DNA of 28,439 nt. Origin: JADLFV01 sp964471555. GTDB taxonomy: Bacteria; Planctomycetota; Phycisphaerae; Phycisphaerales; Phycisphaeraceae. Each line of letters opens with the position of its first letter. Positions within the stretch are counted from its first letter, which is position 1. The notes under the pieces are model-generated. The model was not told the origin of the DNA. It did no database searches and was given only the letters and a program-made list of their open reading frames with translations. Shown one piece after another: positions 6,549 through 15,960 of the stretch. The DNA lies in contig CAYYGM010000050.1 in NCBI GenBank assembly GCA_964471555.1, positions 1-28,439 on the forward strand. Direction: 5' to 3'. Position numbers and translations under genes: made by a program.

Positions 6549-9236
6549 TCATTCCTGTGACGGCTGCGCGGGCGCTTCGTCATCCTCGTCGCCGTCGTCA
6601 GCCACGCGAGCCACGCTGGCGAGCTTGTCGCCTTCGGTCAGGTTGATGCAGCGCACGCCCTTGGCGCCGCGGCCGGTGCGGCGGACCGTGTCGGCGTTGA
6701 TGCGCACGATCATCCCGGCCGTGGTGATGAACATCAGGTCGTCCTCGGGCTTGACCAGTTGCAAGGCGACGACTTTGCCGTTGCGATCGTCAGCGGCGAT
6801 GTCCTTGCGGCCCTTGCCGCCGCGGCCTTGCGGGCGCGTGGAGCCGTCTTCCTGTTGCACGAGGTATTCGGTCGTGTCGGTGCGCTTGCCGAAACCGTTT
6901 TCGGTTACGGTCAGCAGGTCGGACTCCTGACCGTGGGGAATGCGGACCAGGCCGACGACCTTGTTGTCACCGGTCAGTGCAATGCCCTTGACGCCCGCGG
7001 CCGCTCTGCCCATGACACGGGCATCGTTTTCCTCGAAGCGAATGGCCATGCCGTCGGCCGTGCCCAGCAGGATGTGGTCCTGCCCGTCGGTCCAGGTCAC
7101 GCCCACCAGCTTGTCGCCGTCGCGCAGGTTCAAGGCGATGATGCCGGCCCGGTTGACGTTGCGATAATCCTTCAGCGCGGTGCGCTTGACCAGCCCGCCG
7201 GACGTGGCGAACAGCAGGAAGTACTCGCCCTTCTCAAAGTCGCTGATGGGCATGTACTCACAGATGCGCTCGCCTTCGCGCAGCTCGAGCATGTTGACGA
7301 TGGCCCGGCCGCGACTGGTGCGCGGGGCTTCGGGGATCTCGAAGACCTTCATCTTGAACACGCGCCCGGTGTCGGTGAAGCAGAGCAGGTCGTCGTGCGT
7401 CGAGGCCACGAACATCTGCTCGGTGAAGTCGTCGTCCTTGGAGCGTGCTCCGATCACGCCCTTGCCGCCGCGGCCCTGGGTACGGTACTCATCGACCGGC
7501 AGGCGCTTGACGTAGCCGGCATGCGTGATGGTCACCACCACCTGCTCCACCGGCGTGATGGCCGCCAGATCGAGCTCGGTGACTTCACCCTCCTGGATTT
7601 CCGTCTTCCGGGGGTCGCCGTACTTCTTCTTGAGGTCGGCCAGGTCAGCCTTGAGGATGTCCAGCACGCGCTGCTCGTTGGCCAGGATGTCCTCGTAGTC
7701 CTCGATCTGATCGACCAGCTTGCGGTACTCGCTGACCAGTTCCTCGATGGCCAGGCCCACCAACTGGATGAGCTGCATGCGACCGATGGCCTCGGCCTGC
7801 ACGCGGCTGAGTCTCGCTTCGTTCGCAGCGGTCTGCTGGCGGAAACGCTCGGGAATCTGCGGGGCGAACGGATGCGTCGGCGGAATGCGGAAGCCGCGGG
7901 CCATCAACTTTTCGATGGCCTCCTCGCGCGTCCGGCTGCCGCGGATCAGCTTGATCACCTCGTCAATGTCACACACCGCGTAGATCAGACCCTCGATGCG
8001 ATGAGCCTCGCGCTGAGCTTCACGCAGCTTGAACGCAGTGCGGCGGCGGACCACTTCGATGCGATGCTCGATGTACAGTCGCAACAGCTCGCGCAGGCCC
8101 AGCGTGCGCGGCTGACCCTTCACCAGGGCGATGTTGATGATGCTGAACGTCGACTGCAGCGGCGTCATCTGGTAGAGCTGGTTCTCCACCGCTACGGGGT
8201 CGGCCCCGCGCTTGAGCTGGATCACCATGCGCATGCCGACCCGGCCGGACGATTCATCCACGATGTCCGCGATGTCGGTCAGCCGATCGTCCTTGCGCAG
8301 GGCGACGACCTTCTGGATGATGCCGTCGTTCTTGGAGACCTGGTAGGGGATTTCGGTGACGACCAGTTGGTCGCGGCCGGTCTTGGTCTGCTCGTGATGG
8401 ATTCTGGCCCGCACGGCGACACGGCCGCGCCCGGTGGCGTAAGCCTGGGCGATGCCGGCCCGTCCGCAGATGATGCCGCCGGTGGGGAAGTCCGGCCCGG
8501 GCACGATCTCCAACAGCCGCCGCAGCTCGATGTCGGGATCGTCGATCATCGCCGTCAGGGCGTCGCAGATTTCATTGAGATTGTGCGGCGGCATCGAGCT
8601 GGCCATGCCCACCGCGATGCCGGTCGAGCCGTTGACCAGCAGGTTGGGGAACTTGCCCGGCAGCACGCGCGGCTCATCGACCGTCTCGTCAAAGTTCGGC
8701 TGCCAGTCGACGGTGTCCAGCTTCAAATCTTCGAGCATCTCCACCGCATGGTGGTGCAGGCGGGCTTCGGTGTAACGCATGGCCGCGGGCGGATCGGGAT
8801 CGATTGAGCCGAAGTTGCCCTGCTTGGCCACCAGTGGGTAGCGGATCTTCCACTCCTGGGCCATGTTGACCAACGTGGGATAGATCGCCTGATCGCCGTG
8901 CGGGTGATACTTTTTCATCGTCTCGCCCACGATGCCCGCGCACTTGGAATGCGACCGGCCGGGCGAGAGGTTCAGATCGTTCATGGCCACGAGAATGCGG
9001 CGCTGCGAAGGCTTGAGCCCGTCGCGCACATCCGGCAACGCGCGATCGACGATGGTGGACATGGCATAGGTCAGGTAGCTGTCGGCCAGCTCCTGCTCGA
9101 TGGCCAGGTCAACGACACTGCCTCCGACTGCGGCGGCGGCGGCGGATTCATCGGCGGTCAACTCCCCGGACTGGCCCTGCGGCTCAGGGGTGGGATCACT
9201 GCCGGGGGCGGCATTCGGGTCGATGTCTTGGGGCAT
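6549..9236 (-). CDS. gyrA: DNA gyrase subunit A
   Basis: The breakage-reunion subunit of DNA gyrase, which with GyrB introduces negative supercoils. From the ATG ending at 9236 it is 895 residues, close to the family length. The first 33 residues or so are an acidic Pro/Ala extension absent from E. coli. The core begins E-L-A-D-S-Y-L-T-Y-A-M-S. The catalytic tyrosine is Y155 in A-M-R-Y-T-E, equivalent to E. coli Y122. The GyrA box (Q-G-R-G-G-K-G) and beta-pinwheel repeats favour gyrase over ParC. Q116 and P120 stand where E. coli has S83 and D87, the quinolone contact residues. A TTG ten codons upstream could extend the frame but lacks support. The C-terminus is acidic (D-D-G-D-E-D-D). gyrB is not in the window. 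Confidence 0.97.
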   Translation of the reverse strand: MPQDIDPNAAPGSDPTPEPQGQSGELTADESAAAAAVGGSVVDLAIEQELADSYLTYAMSTIVDRALPDVRDGLKPSQRRILVAMNDLNLSPGRSHSKCAGIVGETMKKYHPHGDQAIYPTLVNMAQEWKIRYPLVAKQGNFGSIDPDPPAAMRYTEARLHHHAVEMLEDLKLDTVDWQPNFDETVDEPRVLPGKFPNLLVNGSTGIAVGMASSMPPHNLNEICDALTAMIDDPDIELRRLLEIVPGPDFPTGGIICGRAGIAQAYATGRGRVAVRARIHHEQTKTGRDQLVVTEIPYQVSKNDGIIQKVVALRKDDRLTDIADIVDESSGRVGMRMVIQLKRGADPVAVENQLYQMTPLQSTFSIINIALVKGQPRTLGLRELLRLYIEHRIEVVRRRTAFKLREAQREAHRIEGLIYAVCDIDEVIKLIRGSRTREEAIEKLMARGFRIPPTHPFAPQIPERFRQQTAANEARLSRVQAEAIGRMQLIQLVGLAIEELVSEYRKLVDQIEDYEDILANEQRVLDILKADLADLKKKYGDPRKTEIQEGEVTELDLAAITPVEQVVVTITHAGYVKRLPVDEYRTQGRGGKGVIGARSKDDDFTEQMFVASTHDDLLCFTDTGRVFKMKVFEIPEAPRTSRGRAIVNMLELREGERICEYMPISDFEKGEYFLLFATSGGLVKRTALKDYRNVNRAGIIALNLRDGDKLVGVTWTDGQDHILLGTADGMAIRFEENDARVMGRAAAGVKGIALTGDNKVVGLVRIPHGQESDLLTVTENGFGKRTDTTEYLVQQEDGSTRPQGRGGKGRKDIAADDRNGKVVALQLVKPEDDLMFITTAGMIVRINADTVRRTGRGAKGVRCINLTEGDKLASVARVADDGDEDDEAPAQPSQE

Positions 9237-9297
9237 AGCTGCTCGGTCCAAAAAGCCTAAAAACAAGCGGGTTTAGCGGGTCTGGAACGGATCGTAG

Positions 9298-9303
9298 ATT
9301 ATA
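9298..9303 (-). promoter_or_regulatory. Probable -10 box of gyrA
   Basis: On the minus strand this is a perfect TATAAT, 61 nt before the gyrA ATG. No convincing -35 stands at 16-18 bp, so the promoter call rests mainly on the -10. The 176-bp spacer to the divergent 9413 gene holds no other gene. Confidence 0.4.
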
Positions 9304-9412
9304 CCCTTTCCAGGGCCATTCTGCTTGTCCGGCCAAGCCCACAAAAGTTGCTTATCGGACGGCGAATCTGCCGAAATGATGTAAGAAATCCTTCCAGATC
9401 AAGGGGGCCCAT

Positions 9413-12400
9413 ATGAGCCGTTACCGTGACGTAACAAGCTGTGAAAAACAGGCCTGGTTGCTGCGTGTCATCAATGGCCCGACCGCCCGGGGCTGTGCAT
9501 GCCTGATGCTCGCTCTGCTGTCAGCATCTACTGTTTCCGCGGAGATCACCACCACCGGCGATGTCGCGCCCGACCCGCACACCACCACCGCCGGCGACGA
9601 CCTGTACGTGGGCCAGACCGGCGATGGAACCCTGCTCATCAACGACGACAGCGACGTCGCTTCACGCAACAGCTACATCGCCTACGACGCCGGTATTAAC
9701 GGCCAGGTGCAGGTTGACGATGCGGGTTCGACCTGGACCCAGAGCGACACGCTGTACCTGGGGCTCTTCGGCTCCGCTTGCCTCGACATCATCAACGGCG
9801 GCACGGTCAACTCTGCCAACAGCTACATCGCCATGTTGCCCGGCTCACAAGGCGCCGCCACCATCAGCGGCCTGGACTCATTCTGGAACATCACTGACAT
9901 CCTTTACCTTGGGGCCATGGGTGCTGCCGACCTGACCGTCACCGACCACGCCACGCTCAACACGCACCTCGTGCAGATCGCCATGGCCGGCGGTTCGACC
10001 GGTTCGCTGACCCTCGATGGCCCGGGCTCGACATGGAACAACGACGGCACGCTCTACGTCGGCAAAGCCGGCCAGGCCACAGTAACCATCAGCAACGGAG
10101 GACAGTTCAACTGTCCTGCGACGGCTGTGCTCGGCGATGAGACCGGTTCATCGGGAACCGTCATGGTCGAAGGCCCAGACTCGATCTGGCAGCAACCCGA
10201 AAGCGGCCTCATCATCGGCAACTTCGGCCACGGGGCGCTGACCGTCCGTCAAGGCGCATCGGCCAACTTTGGAAAGTCGCTATACCTCGCCTATTACGCC
10301 GGTTCGACCGGCCAACTGAGCTTCGAAGGCCCCGGATCAAGCCTGACCAATACCCCCGTCATTTATGTCGGCCACAAAGGCGCAGGCTTGCTGAACATCT
10401 CCGAGGGGGCACAGGTCAGCACCTCCTGGGTGTCGGTTGCGGCATCGACCGGATCATCCGGCCAGGTGGTCGTCACCGGCGCCGAGACGCTCTGGGATGC
10501 CCGCTCGTCGATCGATGTCGGTGAAGGGGGAGATGGGCAGATGCTCATCGCTCAAGGCGCCACCGTCCGGGTTAAGCACGACGTAACCATTGGTAGCTGG
10601 AACACCAGCACCGGCACCGTGACCGTCGATGGCCCCGGCACATTCTGGGATGTCGGTTCACTGGGTAGCAGCGGATTGATGGTCGGCAAAGCCGGCTCGG
10701 GCACGCTGCAAATCACCCACGGCGCTGCGGTCCATAGTGAAATCAGTGTAATCGGCGACTGGACGGAAGCGTCCGGCTCGGTGACCGTCGATGGCGCGGG
10801 CTCGATCTGGACGAACTATGGCGAAAACCTACTGGGTATTTTCAGCAATGACCTGCCGGAGCCTTTTGAAACCGTCAATCTGGTGGTGGGTGAAGCGGGC
10901 CACGGTTCGCTGGCTGTGACCGACGGCGGCACGGCCATAACCGGCGGCGTTGTCGTTGGCTGGGATGTCGGCTCAACCGGGGCAGTCGCTGTGCAGGGCA
11001 GCGGCTCACAATGGCTCATGGCCGATGCGCTGCTGGTCGGTTACCAAGGTGAAGGCACGCTCCAAATCGCCGACGCCGCCCAGGTCCAGAATGCCGATGC
11101 TTTCATCGCCTACGCGCCCGGCTCCACCGGCCACGTCACCGTCACCGGCAAGGATTCGTCCTGGACCAACCACGGCTCGCTGTTCGTCGGAGGCAATGAC
11201 AACGAACCCGGCGGACAGGCAACGCTGACTCTTGCCGATCACGCTACCATCGCCGTTGCACAGAATCTCACCGTCTGGGGCGGCGGACACATCGATCAAC
11301 AATCCGGCCGCCTGATCGTCGCAACCAATCCCACCGGCCTGCCTGGCGACGACGGTCTGTACGTCGGAGGCGGCACGGAATCAAACTCACTGCGAATCGA
11401 AGACGGCGGAAGCGTCAACGTCACCAGCACACGCATCGCCGAAACGCCCGGATCCTCCGGCTGGATCTCGCTCAGCGGTTCCGGGGCCACACTCAACAAC
11501 CAATACGGCGTCAGCGTCGGCGGCTGGGGCGATGGCATCCTTGATATCTCCCACGGCGCAACACTCAACAGCACGTCGGGAATCATCGGCCTCTCCACCT
11601 TCGGCAACGGCTCGGTGGTCGTTTACGGCCAGGGCTCAGCCTGGAACATCGAAAACATCCCCTATCGCGGCCCCCTGACCGTGGGCTATGCCGGCCGCGC
11701 CTCGCTGCTGATCCTCGATCAAGGTCAGGTCCGCAGCAACTATGGCTCGCTCGGTGAACAGCCCGGCAGCACTGGACGCGTGACAATTACCGGCATCGGC
11801 TCGCGATGGACGTTGCTCTCCACCACTTCCCCAACCTACCAGTCAACCAATTCTCCTTACGTCACGCCGGAGGTTGTCTACTACGGCCTGGCGGTCGGCA
11901 GACGCGGTGAAGGCACGCTCTACGTGCTCAATGGCGGCGCCCTCGAAGCCGGCCTCGTCAGTATCGGTCATAACCTCGGCTCAACCGGCAGGGTGACGAT
12001 CAGCGGCGATGGCTCGACCTTCACTTTCACCACCCTGGCCATCGGCAACAAGGGAAGCGGCACGCTCAACATCGACCACAACGCTCAGGTCAGCGGCAAC
12101 AGCGCTACCATCGGCAGCAGCGGCATCGTGAACCTGACCAGCGGTTCGCTCACCGTCGATGAACTCCGCCACAACAACGGCGGCGAATTCAACTTCACCG
12201 GCGGCTCGCTCCAAGTCGGCGCTTTCCACGGCTCACTGCTTAACTCGGCCGGCACACTCATCGCTGCCGGCACCGCAGGAACCACCCAAGTCCTCGGCGA
12301 TTACCAGCAGATGTCCGATGCCGCCCTGCGCATTGCGATCAATCAAACCACCGGCTGCGATCAGGTCATCGTCAGCGAAGTTGCCGCGCTGGCCGGATCG

Positions 12401-12841
12401 CTTGATCTCGAATTGACAGCCGGCTATCTGCCGACGCTCGGCGACGCGTTCACCTTCCTGACCGCCGACTCTCTCACCGGCGCGTTCCAGCACATCACCG
12501 GCCTGCTGCTCGGCGACGACCTGGCCCTGGCGGTGACCTACACCGACACCACGGCTGACATCCTCGTCGTCCTGCCCGGCGATGCTGACACCGACGGCCA
12601 GATCAACCTGGCCGACTTGAACATCCTCGGCGACCACTGGGGAACCAGCGGCGCTTACTGGTCGATGGGCGACTTCACCGGCGACGGACAGGTCAACCTG
12701 GCCGACCTGCAAATCATCGGCGATCACTGGAACCCCGCCAGTGGCGATTTGGCCGGGATTGCCGCCACCTTCATCCCCGAGCCGGCCGCACTATCCCTGC
12801 TGCTGCTGCTGAGCACCGCCCTGATCCGCCGCCGCGCGTAA
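9413..12841 (+). CDS. Giant T5SS/PEP-CTERM repeat beta-solenoid protein with dockerin and PEP-CTERM anchor
   Basis: 1142 residues. A long signal peptide ends near S-T-V-S-A (about residue 43). By eye there are about 16 modules of roughly 50 residues each, of the form L-Y-V-G-x-x-G-x-G-T-L-x-I-x-N-G-G, then an I-A or I-G strand, then G-S-x-G-x-V-x-V-x-G-x-G-S-x-W. This is the repeat shared by type V autotransporters and PEP-CTERM proteins and predicts a long beta-solenoid. There is no autotransporter barrel. A dockerin-like pair of calcium loops (about 1055-1106; D-A-D-T-D-G and D-F-T-G-D-G) is followed by I-P-E-P, a Leu-rich stretch and R-R-R, a PEP-CTERM signal (about 1120-1142). AGGGGG stands about 6 nt before the ATG. 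Probably a surface or matrix fibre; ligand unknown. Confidence 0.93.
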   Translation: MSRYRDVTSCEKQAWLLRVINGPTARGCACLMLALLSASTVSAEITTTGDVAPDPHTTTAGDDLYVGQTGDGTLLINDDSDVASRNSYIAYDAGINGQVQVDDAGSTWTQSDTLYLGLFGSACLDIINGGTVNSANSYIAMLPGSQGAATISGLDSFWNITDILYLGAMGAADLTVTDHATLNTHLVQIAMAGGSTGSLTLDGPGSTWNNDGTLYVGKAGQATVTISNGGQFNCPATAVLGDETGSSGTVMVEGPDSIWQQPESGLIIGNFGHGALTVRQGASANFGKSLYLAYYAGSTGQLSFEGPGSSLTNTPVIYVGHKGAGLLNISEGAQVSTSWVSVAASTGSSGQVVVTGAETLWDARSSIDVGEGGDGQMLIAQGATVRVKHDVTIGSWNTSTGTVTVDGPGTFWDVGSLGSSGLMVGKAGSGTLQITHGAAVHSEISVIGDWTEASGSVTVDGAGSIWTNYGENLLGIFSNDLPEPFETVNLVVGEAGHGSLAVTDGGTAITGGVVVGWDVGSTGAVAVQGSGSQWLMADALLVGYQGEGTLQIADAAQVQNADAFIAYAPGSTGHVTVTGKDSSWTNHGSLFVGGNDNEPGGQATLTLADHATIAVAQNLTVWGGGHIDQQSGRLIVATNPTGLPGDDGLYVGGGTESNSLRIEDGGSVNVTSTRIAETPGSSGWISLSGSGATLNNQYGVSVGGWGDGILDISHGATLNSTSGIIGLSTFGNGSVVVYGQGSAWNIENIPYRGPLTVGYAGRASLLILDQGQVRSNYGSLGEQPGSTGRVTITGIGSRWTLLSTTSPTYQSTNSPYVTPEVVYYGLAVGRRGEGTLYVLNGGALEAGLVSIGHNLGSTGRVTISGDGSTFTFTTLAIGNKGSGTLNIDHNAQVSGNSATIGSSGIVNLTSGSLTVDELRHNNGGEFNFTGGSLQVGAFHGSLLNSAGTLIAAGTAGTTQVLGDYQQMSDAALRIAINQTTGCDQVIVSEVAALAGSLDLELTAGYLPTLGDAFTFLTADSLTGAFQHITGLLLGDDLALAVTYTDTTADILVVLPGDADTDGQINLADLNILGDHWGTSGAYWSMGDFTGDGQVNLADLQIIGDHWNPASGDLAGIAATFIPEPAALSLLLLLSTALIRRRA

Positions 12842-12893
12842 GACCGCCACCACAACCTGAATCTCCCATCCCCACCCTGCCGGGGGCGCCAAG

Positions 12894-15725
12894 TTAAAGC
12901 TGCTCATCCTGACCTAAGAGCAGTTGCCGCCGTCGGCCGCGCCGTAACAGCATGACCGAACCTGCAAGCAACAGCGCCCCTGCCGCCGTCGGCTCGGGGA
13001 CCGCCTGCACATCCAGCCCCACACCGGCTCCCCAGTTGTCACCGAGAATCTGCAGGTCCGCCAGGTTGACCTGTCCGTCGCCGGTGAAGTCGGCCTCGGA
13101 CCAGCTCGCGCTGTTCGACTGCCAGTTGTCACCCAGAATCTGCAGGTCGCTGAGGTTCACCATACCGTCACCGTTGGCGTCGCCGGGGTGCAGGGCAAAG
13201 GCGGGCACCACGGCAGCGAAAGTGTCGCCCAGGCGAATCTCATCGATCGAGAATGCACCGGTCGAGTAGATGGTCATGCCATGGATGTCGAGGTCGAGGT
13301 CGTTCTTGATCGTGCCGCTGATCGGCTCGGGCGCTCCGGGCGTCGGGTTGACGTACAGCGTGAACGTGTCGTTGCCGTTGGTGAAGTCGGCACGCAGGAC
13401 CAGCAGGTATTCCTCGCCCACTTCCGCCGCGACGCCGGAGGTGACCTGCTGTGCTCCGCCGTCATTTTCGAGGACGAACTCGTTCACGGCTCCGCCGCCG
13501 GGCTTGCCGATGAACAGGCCGCCGCCGAGTGACGAGTTGAGTCTGAGCCCGAAAAAGCCATTGAATGCGCCCTGACCGAGCGTTCCTTCTGGTCGCACCA
13601 CGAAGCTCAGGTAGGACGTCGTGCCCGCAGTGCCCCGTGCAGCACTCAGCAATCGGGTGATCTCAGTGATGCTGCCGCCGGCGCCTGTGACCATGTGATG
13701 ACCGGAAGTGGTGAGCCCCCCAAACGCCAGCGAATCAACGCCGAGATCGTAGTTGGTGTCACCTGTCCATAATCCTGCAAAGCCGCTGCCGCCGTTTTTT
13801 CCGTGCAGGTCTGCGCCTGCGGGCGCGTAGTCAAATGGCTCATAGACGATTGGCGTCTGTGCGACGGCAAGCTGCAGCAACGTGCGCGGGCTGTTGGTGA
13901 CCTGCGTGATCTGATAACTCAGTCCAGCCGGTAGAGCCGGAGCCAGCGACAAATCGAGATTGGAGAACGTGCCGTTGATGGCGGCGGCGTCAATGAGCGT
14001 CCATGTGTCACCGAGCGAGGGGCTGATGCCGTTGAGTATGGGCCTGAGCGTTCCACCAAGGAATGCCGTGCCCTGGGTCACAATCGGTGAATGGCTCGTC
14101 GAACTGGTAATAACGGGGGTCAGGGTGCCACTCAATGACAGGTTTCCCCCGACACTGAAGTTGACATTCGGTCCCACGATGATGGTGTTGCGTTGCAGGT
14201 TGGCCTGGCCGCCCACGATCAGATTCGCGGTCAATCCTGAAGTGTCGCCCAGCGAGATGCTGCTGGCGCCGGCGCCAGCGAGAGTAAGGTTCTGTGCGGT
14301 CGTCATCGTGCCGCCGCCCAGGATTTCGAGGTTGCCCTGCCCCCCAAGACCGATCTGCGCGGCGCCGGCTTCAACCACGCCCGCTACCAGCGGCAGGTAG
14401 CCGCCGTTGGTGATCCGTAATCCACCTGAGTTCGACGCGCCCAGCAACAGGCCACCCACGCTCGTGTCAGTCAGACCCGGGTTGGGAATGAATTCACTCC
14501 TGGCGTGCTGTGAGAGGATGACGGTCGCACCGTTGTCGATCATGCCAGTTTCGTCGAAATACACGCTCGGCGGTCGGAAAGTGATCCAGTTGAAACTGTC
14601 ATTCCACGAACCAAGATTCGGCCCCTGGTAAGGGCTGTAGTTAGCCCGCGCGACCGGGGCCGTGGCCAGCATCGCGCACAACGTCGTTCCACAAACGCCG
14701 CAAAACTGACGCAGTCTCTTCGGAGATGGCTTCACGGTTGGCCGTCGCACCCACGCCCCGACGGCCGCCAGCAGCAACAACGCTGCACTCCCCGGCTCGG
14801 GAACTGCGTTGGCATAATTGACGCCGGAGGCGGCGCGGACCGACCAATTGGAAAGAGGCTGACCAGTGTTGGCGTCAACAATGCTGCTGATGCCGCCCCA
14901 ACTGAGCGTGTGGGAGTAATCAGCGTCGAAACTGAGCGAGCTGGTGCTGGATTGCAACTGGCCGAACCCGTTGCCCTGCGCCACGGCGACACCAACAATC
15001 TCCAAGTAGAAATCCATCAGCGCCGCCTGGCCCTCATTTACCATCAGAAGCAGTGGGATCGTACTGGGCGCCGGCCGGGGTATGTACGTGAAGTTTGATG
15101 CGTCCTTGTTGTATTCAAAGGCGAACGATCCGCTGTACGGCGGCGCGATAGCGAGCAGGTTCCGCTGAAAATCGTCCTTCGCGGACAGATGCAGTTGGAT
15201 CGACACCTCCGCGATACGGGACACCTGGCTGCTCATACCACCCGAGACGTTGAGGAACGCCTGGATGAGCAGTGGTCGGCCGGGGTGAGGATCGGCGGGG
15301 TCGCCGGTGATGACGTAAGCGTCTTTCCATCCGACGCCCGCGGTGGCGCCGATGACCCGGGCTTCGGCCAGGGAAGCGCCGTAGATCCACGTCGCGGAAG
15401 AGGAGCCGGTGATTTGAGCCCGCATCAGCCCCGCACCACCCTCGACGTTGGCGTTGATGAAGACCGAGGCGGAGTTGTCGCCCCCGCCCTGCACGCCGCC
15501 GACCGACCCCGACAGCCGCGCGGGCTCGGCCCAGGGATTGAGCGTCGTAAGACTCCGGGAGTCGATGTAGTCGATCTGGGTCTGGTTGGTGATGAGTGTC
15601 CGCCCGCGGAGCGAATACGACACCGTTGCCTCGGACGTGAAGGTGACCGCCCGCGCGACCGGAGCAGCGGCCAGCAGCGCGCACAACATCGTCCCACAAA
15701 CGCCGCCGAACTGACGCAGTCTCAT
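12894..15725 (-). CDS. In-frame fusion of two PEP-CTERM proteins; second half carries solenoid, lectin-like and dockerin domains
   Basis: One open frame of 943 residues contains two complete exported proteins. Part 1 (1-335): signal peptide ending A-P-V-A-R-A, a beta-rich body of unknown function, then VPEP (308-311), a Leu/Ala stretch and W-V-R-R. Without a stop codon, part 2 follows (336-943): a second signal peptide matching the first at 21 of 26 positions, T5SS-like strands (G-G-L-R-I-T-N-G-G), a concanavalin-like segment opening Y-E-P-F-D-Y, a dockerin pair (about 847-899) and a second PEP-CTERM (from 909) with a long basic tail. At residue 336 the codon is AAG where the first copy has ATG. 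A GTG at residue 331 could serve as a start for part 2. It may be one polypeptide with an internal sorting signal, two products, or a sequencing error. AGGA stands 10 nt before the ATG. Confidence 0.82.
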   Translation of the reverse strand: MRLRQFGGVCGTMLCALLAAAPVARAVTFTSEATVSYSLRGRTLITNQTQIDYIDSRSLTTLNPWAEPARLSGSVGGVQGGGDNSASVFINANVEGGAGLMRAQITGSSSATWIYGASLAEARVIGATAGVGWKDAYVITGDPADPHPGRPLLIQAFLNVSGGMSSQVSRIAEVSIQLHLSAKDDFQRNLLAIAPPYSGSFAFEYNKDASNFTYIPRPAPSTIPLLLMVNEGQAALMDFYLEIVGVAVAQGNGFGQLQSSTSSLSFDADYSHTLSWGGISSIVDANTGQPLSNWSVRAASGVNYANAVPEPGSAALLLLAAVGAWVRRPTVKPSPKRLRQFCGVCGTTLCAMLATAPVARANYSPYQGPNLGSWNDSFNWITFRPPSVYFDETGMIDNGATVILSQHARSEFIPNPGLTDTSVGGLLLGASNSGGLRITNGGYLPLVAGVVEAGAAQIGLGGQGNLEILGGGTMTTAQNLTLAGAGASSISLGDTSGLTANLIVGGQANLQRNTIIVGPNVNFSVGGNLSLSGTLTPVITSSTSHSPIVTQGTAFLGGTLRPILNGISPSLGDTWTLIDAAAINGTFSNLDLSLAPALPAGLSYQITQVTNSPRTLLQLAVAQTPIVYEPFDYAPAGADLHGKNGGSGFAGLWTGDTNYDLGVDSLAFGGLTTSGHHMVTGAGGSITEITRLLSAARGTAGTTSYLSFVVRPEGTLGQGAFNGFFGLRLNSSLGGGLFIGKPGGGAVNEFVLENDGGAQQVTSGVAAEVGEEYLLVLRADFTNGNDTFTLYVNPTPGAPEPISGTIKNDLDLDIHGMTIYSTGAFSIDEIRLGDTFAAVVPAFALHPGDANGDGMVNLSDLQILGDNWQSNSASWSEADFTGDGQVNLADLQILGDNWGAGVGLDVQAVPEPTAAGALLLAGSVMLLRRGRRRQLLLGQDEQL
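13030..13187 (-). repeat. Dockerin-encoding DNA cassette, copy 1
   Basis: The roughly 158-bp stretch encoding both calcium loops (D-A-N-G-D-G and D-F-T-G-D-G) recurs with few changes at 16058-16216 and 17346-17502. A 32-bp block at 13099-13130 is identical to 16127-16158. Confidence 0.75.
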
Positions 15726-15793
15726 CGAAGTGAATCCTGGTTATCACATGTTGCAGGCCATCTTGCCGCGGCGGTTGCCACAATGCAGCCGCC

Positions 15794-15822
15794 GCCGATG
15801 TGTCAGACCTGATCCAGGACGG
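15794..15822 (-). promoter_or_regulatory. Conserved leader block upstream of the fused PEP-CTERM gene
   Basis: A 29-nt block matches 17081-17109 at 23 positions; all six differences are transitions. It lies in the long untranslated leader between the promoter at 15888-15916 and the start codon at 15725. In RNA it could be a regulatory element. Confidence 0.45.
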
Positions 15823-15881
15823 GCCACACAACCAACCGCCCCGGTAGATGTGTCGAGCGGTATGCCGCCATGGATGAGGCG

Positions 15882-15916
15882 AGAATGATTCTAAATACAG
15901 ATCAGCTTTGCGACAA
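15882..15916 (-). promoter_or_regulatory. Promoter with Fur-like palindrome over the -10 box
   Basis: On the minus strand TTGTCG (15911-15916), a 17-bp spacer and TAGAAT (15888-15893) form a sigma-70-type promoter. The -10 overlaps the palindrome AGAATNATTCT (15882-15892), whose two arms around one central base resemble the 7-1-7 layout of Fur/PerR-family operators. The predicted leader is about 155 nt. The same arrangement occurs at 17166-17200. The 15726-15960 spacer holds no gene. Confidence 0.5.
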
Positions 15917-15960
15917 GCAAATTTTTTCAGGCGACCAGCGGATGCTACGGGCAGCGCCGC

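Noticed and set aside
6759..8807. Open frame of 682 residues on the plus strand opposite gyrA
   Set aside because: It lies wholly antisense to gyrA, has low-complexity His/Asp/Val composition, and shows no domain. It is a by-product of GC-rich codon use.
9540..12200. Regular repeats that could suggest a CRISPR array
   Set aside because: The repeats are protein-level modules in one open frame, with diverged DNA and no constant direct repeat.
9413..12841. Type V autotransporter
   Set aside because: The passenger-like repeats are present but the C-terminal barrel is absent; dockerin and PEP-CTERM are there instead.
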